A DNA stretch of 64,000 bases from Paraescarpia echinospica (taxonomy: Eukaryota > Annelida > Polychaeta > Sabellida > Siboglinidae), in NCBI GenBank assembly GCA_020002185.1, contig CM034533.1, forward strand, positions 53,758,346-53,822,345, written 5' to 3'. Positions within the stretch are counted from its first letter, which is position 1, and each line of letters opens with the position of its first letter. Positions 63,280-64,000 of this stretch are shown here, in pieces. Made by a program: the position numbers and the translations under genes. The notes beneath the pieces were generated by a model. It had not been told where the DNA came from, ran no database searches, and saw only the letters and a program-made list of their open reading frames with translations.

Positions 63280-63775
63280 GTGAGTTCATGCTTGGCAAAC
63301 AGCTAGTATTCACTATCTTTTCCTTCAACGAGTGCACTGTTTGCGCTTCCAAATGCGCGCAAAGTACCACATACCAATAAATTCACATGAAATTGTGAAG
63401 TATATTTTGAATGTAAGTGTATATAAAAAGATTTTGGATTCACGTATTCATATTATACTATTATTATAATATTACTATAATTTGAATACCCAAAGATATA
63501 CACACATTCAATATATATTTAGTTATATTATAATTGTATACACTCGTCGAATCTTTGCCATACGCGCTGATGCAGAGACTACTATTAAATGTAACTGTAG
63601 CTCCAAAGGTGTCATAGCGAGAAGCAATGTGACCATAACACTGTTACAGTACAGCGGCTAAGGGATATGATTGTGCACTTTTTGACAAAACCACAAAATG
63701 TAGATTATGATACATATATTAATTTCAAGCTAAGTACCCATCGCTATCGAGATACCTAGCCGCCATCTTGATTTA
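63280..63775. other. Intron, nothing recognised
   Basis: AT-rich sequence downstream of the tetraspanin-like exon; no further exon identified. Confidence 0.4.
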
Positions 63776-64000
63776 AAAAATGGCCGCGACGGACATCCAT
63801 TATCCATATATATCAGCTTCTAAGCAACATAAAACATGTTCTTGGTGTCTAACCCAACATTTCCAGTGTCAAGGAATCAATTTCTGTCTTATACGGTATC
63901 CAAGGATGACGGGTGTATTGAAATTCAAGGTGGCCGCCACGGAAATCCATTATCTATATATCTAAGCTTTTAAGCAACACAAAACATGTTCTTTGTGTCT
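63776..64000. repeat. 150-bp tandem repeat, runs off window
   Basis: TGGCCGCGACGGACATCCAT at 63781 recurs at 63931 (TGGCCGCCACGGAAATCCAT), each followed by TATC-ATATAT, AAGCAACA and AAAACATGTTCTT. The period is 150 bp; at least 1.5 units are visible. Confidence 0.85.

Overview
The window is nuclear DNA of an invertebrate animal. Genes are split into short exons by introns, there is no operon structure, and the intervening DNA is full of microsatellites, minisatellites and decayed transposons (CR1/L2-, jockey- and RTE-like LINEs, tRNA-derived SINEs, Penelope-like, Ty3/gypsy, hAT, pogo/Tigger and Ginger1-like elements). This mix suits a marine invertebrate such as a lophotrochozoan or non-vertebrate deuterostome. 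I cannot name the species.

Three host genes are supported. (1) 868-19171, plus strand: the 3' 21 exons of an ADAM17/TACE-type membrane metalloprotease (660 residues present; signal peptide and start of the prodomain lie upstream). All reading phases agree across the exons, running through prodomain, cysteine switch, furin site, zinc protease, disintegrin, membrane-proximal and transmembrane regions to a short tail. It includes a 6-nt microexon inside the zinc-binding motif, a GC-AG intron and a U12-type AT-AC intron. (2) 22563-35776, minus strand: a two-exon gene for a multi-pass membrane protein resembling the Fuseless family, with an 11.9 kb intron. (3) 62439-63279, plus strand: two exons of a tetraspanin-like gene that runs off the window.

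The 11.9 kb intron holds a nested set of mobile DNA. Long inverted repeats with TA flanks lie at 23409 and 32910. Between them are a 420-bp palindrome (23945-24365), two head-to-head copies of a cysteine-rich transposon ORF (24490-26040) and a Penelope-like element (about 26538-31252). The Penelope-like element has a degenerate hammerhead-ribozyme-like motif, a NADAR-domain ORF, an SGNH-hydrolase ORF, a broken reverse transcriptase and a GIY-YIG endonuclease. This element is the most unusual system seen here.

The interval 36-62 kb is almost entirely repeats. It contains LINE tails; a 4.9-kb minisatellite (37.88-42.79 kb) interrupted by a 91-bp inverted copy of sequence from 35.05-35.14 kb; a LINE split by a 4.06-kb Ginger1-like transposon carrying an OTU-protease relic (43678-47737); several further LINE fragments; and an RTE-like LINE split by a nearly intact Ty3/gypsy element with 161-bp LTRs and a perfect CTTTG target duplication (56612-60999).

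The large open frames in minisatellites and microsatellites are repeat artefacts and are not annotated as genes.
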